Source: Epiperipatus broadwayi
Taxonomy: Eukaryota; Onychophora; Udeonychophora; Euonychophora; Peripatidae
Length of the DNA: 64,000 nucleotides
Assembly (NCBI GenBank): GCA_028023455.1
Contig: JAQFVV010006294.1
Coordinates: 2,195,001-2,259,000, forward strand
Reading direction: 5' to 3'
Shown: positions 59,996 to 64,000 of the stretch, in pieces
Numbering within the stretch: the stretch's first letter is position 1
How the letters are laid out: each line of letters starts with the position of its first letter
Notes under the pieces: generated by a model
Told to the model about the DNA's origin: nothing
Seen by the model: the letters and a program-made list of their open reading frames with translations, nothing else
The model's database searches: none
Position numbers and translations under genes: made by a program

Positions 59996-62014
59996 AAGCA
60001 AAACATTTTTTATTTTATTTTTAAACTAGAGATTTTAACTGTCTTTTTTACTGAAGAGTTTCACTTTTAATAAATAAAACAGGAAATGGTCATTTATTAT
60101 TTTCTTTTATTACTCTAGTTTTAGTTGAATAATTTAGTCTAAATGTATTTATCTTTAAAACCAGATAATGTCTGTAAGTATTTTATATAAATGATGCAGT
60201 ATGTTTGTCTGTGGTTCTTTGCATATTGATAAAGTCATAGACTAGCTTATTATCATCTCCAGGAGAGATATAATACAGAAATTGTTGACATACATATAGT
60301 CAGCTTCTTTTAGTTTAGATTTTGATAAACTTTAGGCATACTGGCTGGTACACAGTATATATATATACTAATGGACCATAGAAAATCTGGTCCTGGACTC
60401 CATGTCTAGCAACAATAGCTGCATATCCTGTCTCTTGCCTTCAGTTATAAATTCATAGTTATTATACTATCATAATCTGTAACAACACTAAAACTCCCCT
60501 CTAATCTTTTTTCAACATTTTTATAGTCAGGGTGGAATTAAAAAAAACACAGTAATTAAAAGTAAGTTTTCTTTATCTTGACTGATTTTTTCAAAAACAA
60601 CTTTGTGTGGTTTAATTAAAATATATTATACAGACTTTTATTAAAAAAATTTCTTAATGTAATCAAAATAGATAGTGGAATCTTATAATTACCAGTAAAT
60701 CTATTGTAACATAACAATATGCTTGTTATAATTTAAAAATCAGAATTAATAAAATATTATGTTAATTTTATTAAATATTTAATGTATAATAAAAAAAATT
60801 AAATTCAAAATTATTTAATCTTTAACTGTGTATTCTAGTGTAAAATAGAAAATATCTACAAAAAATTTTTGTGTTTATTTCTACTTTTCCTTTCAACTCT
60901 CTCTCTCTATATATATATATATAATAAATAAAGTTTGATATCTGTATTCGTTTCACAATATATGTAATATACAAATCAATATATATATATATCAAAATAC
61001 AGTACAATTTATATAAATTGTACTGTATTTTGATATATATATATATTGATTTGTATATTACATATATATATATATATATACTATGTTGTATACCATGAGA
61101 CACATAATCATCTCATATTTATCATCATGAAGAAACGAAAATGGCAAGTAAAATAACAATATTTTACTTAATATACATGTGTAATCAAAAAAATTTCACA
61201 CCCCAAAATTTGTACTCATCAAATTTTTCAGAGATCTGACAGGCATCAGACAGATAATACAATGAATAGTAACCTGCAATTTTGATATAGATAAAGAATT
61301 CAATCACTGTACTATAAGTACACAATGCACCATGAACATTAAGAGGACTACCTCAATTTAGACACTATAAGCTACTACAATCTTGATATAAAACAAAAAT
61401 GCAAAAATATTTGCAATGCCCTACTCTTTTGAGTCTCCGGGACTGGAAAATATAGAACTATGTCTTGCTCCATTTCTTGTAAACTTAGAGGCTGTGGATT
61501 ATGGAATGTCTATGTTAACTGTACCATATTAAACAATAAGAAATCAGAAAGTGGGTTGGAGCAATGCCTGAGATAGAACACACTTCAGAGTTGTATGAAA
61601 ACATTGTATCCTCAAGCCAATGATAAAACTCTTCATCCATCATCAACTGAAAGTGCAACTAAACAAACTTCAACAGTCAAAACCCAATACAATCTCCAAA
61701 ATCATAAATTTTCTATTGATTTAACATATATGTTAGCACATGAAAATGTATGCACATGCTGGCATTAATAAAAAAATAAAGCTAATAAACTACATGATAT
61801 TTTCTCAATACACAATTAATTCCATGTTGAAAATATACATATAAAATTCACACAGATGTGTATATAATGTGTATATATATATATATAATTGATAGTATGA
61901 ACCAAAGTTATTAATTAATCCATTATTTCTAATTGTCAAAAAAAAGTTTTTCTTTTTACTGTTTAATATATATATATTACTTCTTTGCATACAGTGTATA
62001 TAGCATGGTAATAA
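59996..62014. other. Spacer of giant inverted repeat 2, unrecognised sequence
   Basis: About 2.0 kb that I could not pair with anything in the window, apart from the palindrome at 60958-61067. Two more complex, less AT-rich pieces (about 60290-60470 and 61200-61700) look like decayed copies of something, but I recognise no protein motif in any frame. TA microsatellites surround the palindrome. Confidence 0.5.
60958..61067. repeat. Perfect 110-bp palindrome without spacer
   Basis: I checked base pairs outward from the centre between 61012 and 61013 (CAATTTATATAAATTG) to 60958 and 61067 and found no mismatch. The arms include ACAAATCAATATATAT, TATCAAAATACAGTAC and their complements. Its outer sequence is related to the hairpin at 56041-56263. 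Its centre lies close to the midpoint of the large inverted repeat 58655-63345. Confidence 0.9.
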
Positions 62015-63345
62015 TTTTTGCTTGAATTATAAGTAAAAAAAAGTAAACTCCAAAAATCGTTCTAAATTGAAAAATAAAAGAACTTGCTGGAATATTTTTA
62101 AAGTCATTTATAATTAATCAAGAGTAACCTAAAAGAAAAAAGAAAAACTTTTATGGACTGTCAAACACATAATATATATATATATTAAAGAAAACTTTTA
62201 CTTAACATAAAAAGAGCCTAATTAATAGCTTTAATTCAGATTATCTATATTATGTATATACACACATACATGAGCACTTATGTATTAAAAAATGAATTGA
62301 ATTTTATTATTAGTTTATCACAATTTTGATATGTAATTTTAGTTTATACAGCATGTCTGTATTTACATAGATGAATGTCATGTAAACATGTATATATGTT
62401 GAAAATCAGTCATTAATTATGTATTATAAAAATAAATTTCATTTATAGGTTTATGACAATTCAAATATGTTTATAAATTATTATCCTGTACATCTATGTG
62501 CTTATATTTAGATACATTTTATGTAAAGCTATTATGAGATATTTGTTGTGATAGCTTATTGTACCAATCAAAATCAGAATGCCAAATTTATATTTATGCC
62601 ATACTCAGCAGACCTTAATTTCATTTTGTTTTTAATTAATAAATTTATATTTCATTGTTAAAGTTATTCCATTGAATTTAATTAATTCTAGAATAGATTT
62701 AAAACATTATATGTTAGGAGTATATCTCTTGCTCACAGTAAGAGTAATAGAGTTTTGGTTCACTGAGCTAGATTTGGGCATAATGGTCTGTTATATAAGA
62801 GGTTTATGTTTAGTGTTATGGACATCCAGATGATGATGATGATGGATGGTGCAAAGGGAATATCCTTTAAAGTACATGTACTACATTTTGTTTTAAATAT
62901 TTATTTAGAAATTAAGTTTATAGTTGACCAGTTCATGAATGATACTAAGTGGCCAGATCATGTTTTAGTATCCCAGCATTATTTTTTCTAATTGTTATAT
63001 TCTTATGGATTAGCACTTAAGTTTGTGCATCAAAATTATTATGTTATATTGCTGCCCTAAGTTTGGCAAGATCTAAATAATTAGCTTGTTTATAGTAGAA
63101 CCATTTCAAATCCAGTCACATGGTTCACTGTTGATTTATTTCTATTGTTGATCATTCATTATGATGAATGATTACTGTTTTTATGTAATGCTGGTAAACT
63201 TATATTTAACATCGTTCTGTGTTGATCTTTCATGCTCTTCTCATTATATATTTGTATAATTAAATTTGAGTCTTTGACTTGGGGTTGATGATGATGAGTA
63301 TCATCATCTCAGGTCAACACCAAGACTCCATACCATTACAATATA
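62015..63345. repeat. Giant inverted repeat 2, right arm
   Basis: Reverse complement partner of 58655-59995, ending CCAAGACTCCATACCATTAC (about 63320-63340). It contains GATGATGATGATGG (about 62832) and GTTGATGATGATGAG (about 63284). The outer 900 bp is also homologous to the right arm of inverted repeat 1 and to 31230-32100. The open frame at 62806-62991 lies within it and has no domain. Confidence 0.8.
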
Positions 63346-64000
63346 TATATTAAACTATCAATACAGATACATAAATTTAAATATTTTAAGCCTGTTAGCT
63401 TATTTGGTGAAAAACAGTGTTGGCAAAATACATGTGTAGCAAGAAGAGGTTGTCTGAAGTGTTTATACTAGTGATTAGTTTAGATAAAATTTTATTTCCA
63501 TTTGATTACATATATATATATTACTCAATAATTTTTATATGTATAGCTTTATTTCTGTTTTATATATTTGGCTCATGACCTCACTTATCTATCCAAAATG
63601 CAAATACACAGATATGTAATTTTGTATATGGCTTTATCAAATGATATAAAATACTGCAAACAATTGAGCCACAATTTCTACAGATGAAAAAGCATCAAAA
63701 TTATTTAAATTTCTGTGCAATTTTCAGAACTTGTACCAGGATACCATGAAAAAATGAGTAGCTAGATAGAAAAAAGATCATAAAAATATAACCAACTGAT
63801 AAAAATAGTTAAATGCTTTGCAAGTTCCATAACTTCATGAAAATGCTTAAATACTTTATTTGCAACAACAAATCTACTATATTCCCATATTTCTTCTTTG
63901 TTCTTTGGATTCTTTCATCAATCTCAACTATTATTATAAGGGAAATAAAGTTTTCCAAAGCTGAAACTAATTAAAACTTATCTGATATCCTCTATTCAGC
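63346..64000. other. AT-rich end of the window, no gene seen
   Basis: TA runs near 63341 and 63511. No coding signal or recognised repeat. Confidence 0.5.

Overview
The window looks like a piece of a repeat-rich, AT-rich animal genome, and I see no intact host gene in it. The repeat types (Penelope-like, RTE-like and CCHC-type LINEs, hAT relics, tRNA-derived short retroposons, long hairpin elements) and an ALDH1/2-type gene copy fit a marine invertebrate. A cephalopod or other mollusc is my best guess, but the sequence does not prove it. Stop codons at former Arg CGA codons, and LTR pairs that differ mostly by C/T or G/A, suggest CpG decay in a methylated germline.

Layout. 1-950: tandem ~450-bp satellite-like repeat. 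1.07-1.4 kb and 3.8-4.3 kb: foldback (hairpin) elements. 4.37-9.13 kb: near full-length but broken two-ORF LINE (CCHC ORF1, then endonuclease/RT/zinc-finger ORF2). 10.5-10.9 kb: LINE tail relic. 11.3-11.9, 19.5-20.2, 29.8-30.4, 42.4-43.2 and 45.0-45.2 kb: dispersed, often inverted copies of the 450-bp repeat. 14.3-15.7 kb: two Penelope-like 3' ends in inverted orientation, with a third at 45.8-46.3 kb. 18.0-18.8 and 44.3-44.8 kb: a tRNA-related dispersed repeat. 23.9-25.5 kb: decayed LINE on the minus strand. 30.8-32.2 kb: single arm of a large hairpin family. 35.1-39.8 kb: young LTR element with ~2-kb LTRs and a 0.7-kb non-coding interior. 41.2 and 51.5 kb: two very small tRNA-derived retroposons sharing a tail. 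46.5-48.3 kb: intronless ALDH copy, bounded by a 15-bp direct repeat. 48.6-50.5 kb: hAT transposase relic. 52.9-55.0 kb: RTE-like LINE relic. 56.8-63.3 kb: two adjacent giant inverted repeats, the second holding a perfect 110-bp palindrome near its centre.

None of the coding regions appears functional as it stands. The most informative items are the ALDH retrocopy, the coding-free LTR element with a tRNA-Lys-like primer site, the tRNA-like and hammerhead-like modules in Penelope 3' ends, the miniature tRNA retroposons, and the giant hairpins. All calls come from reading the sequence; no database search or alignment program was run.
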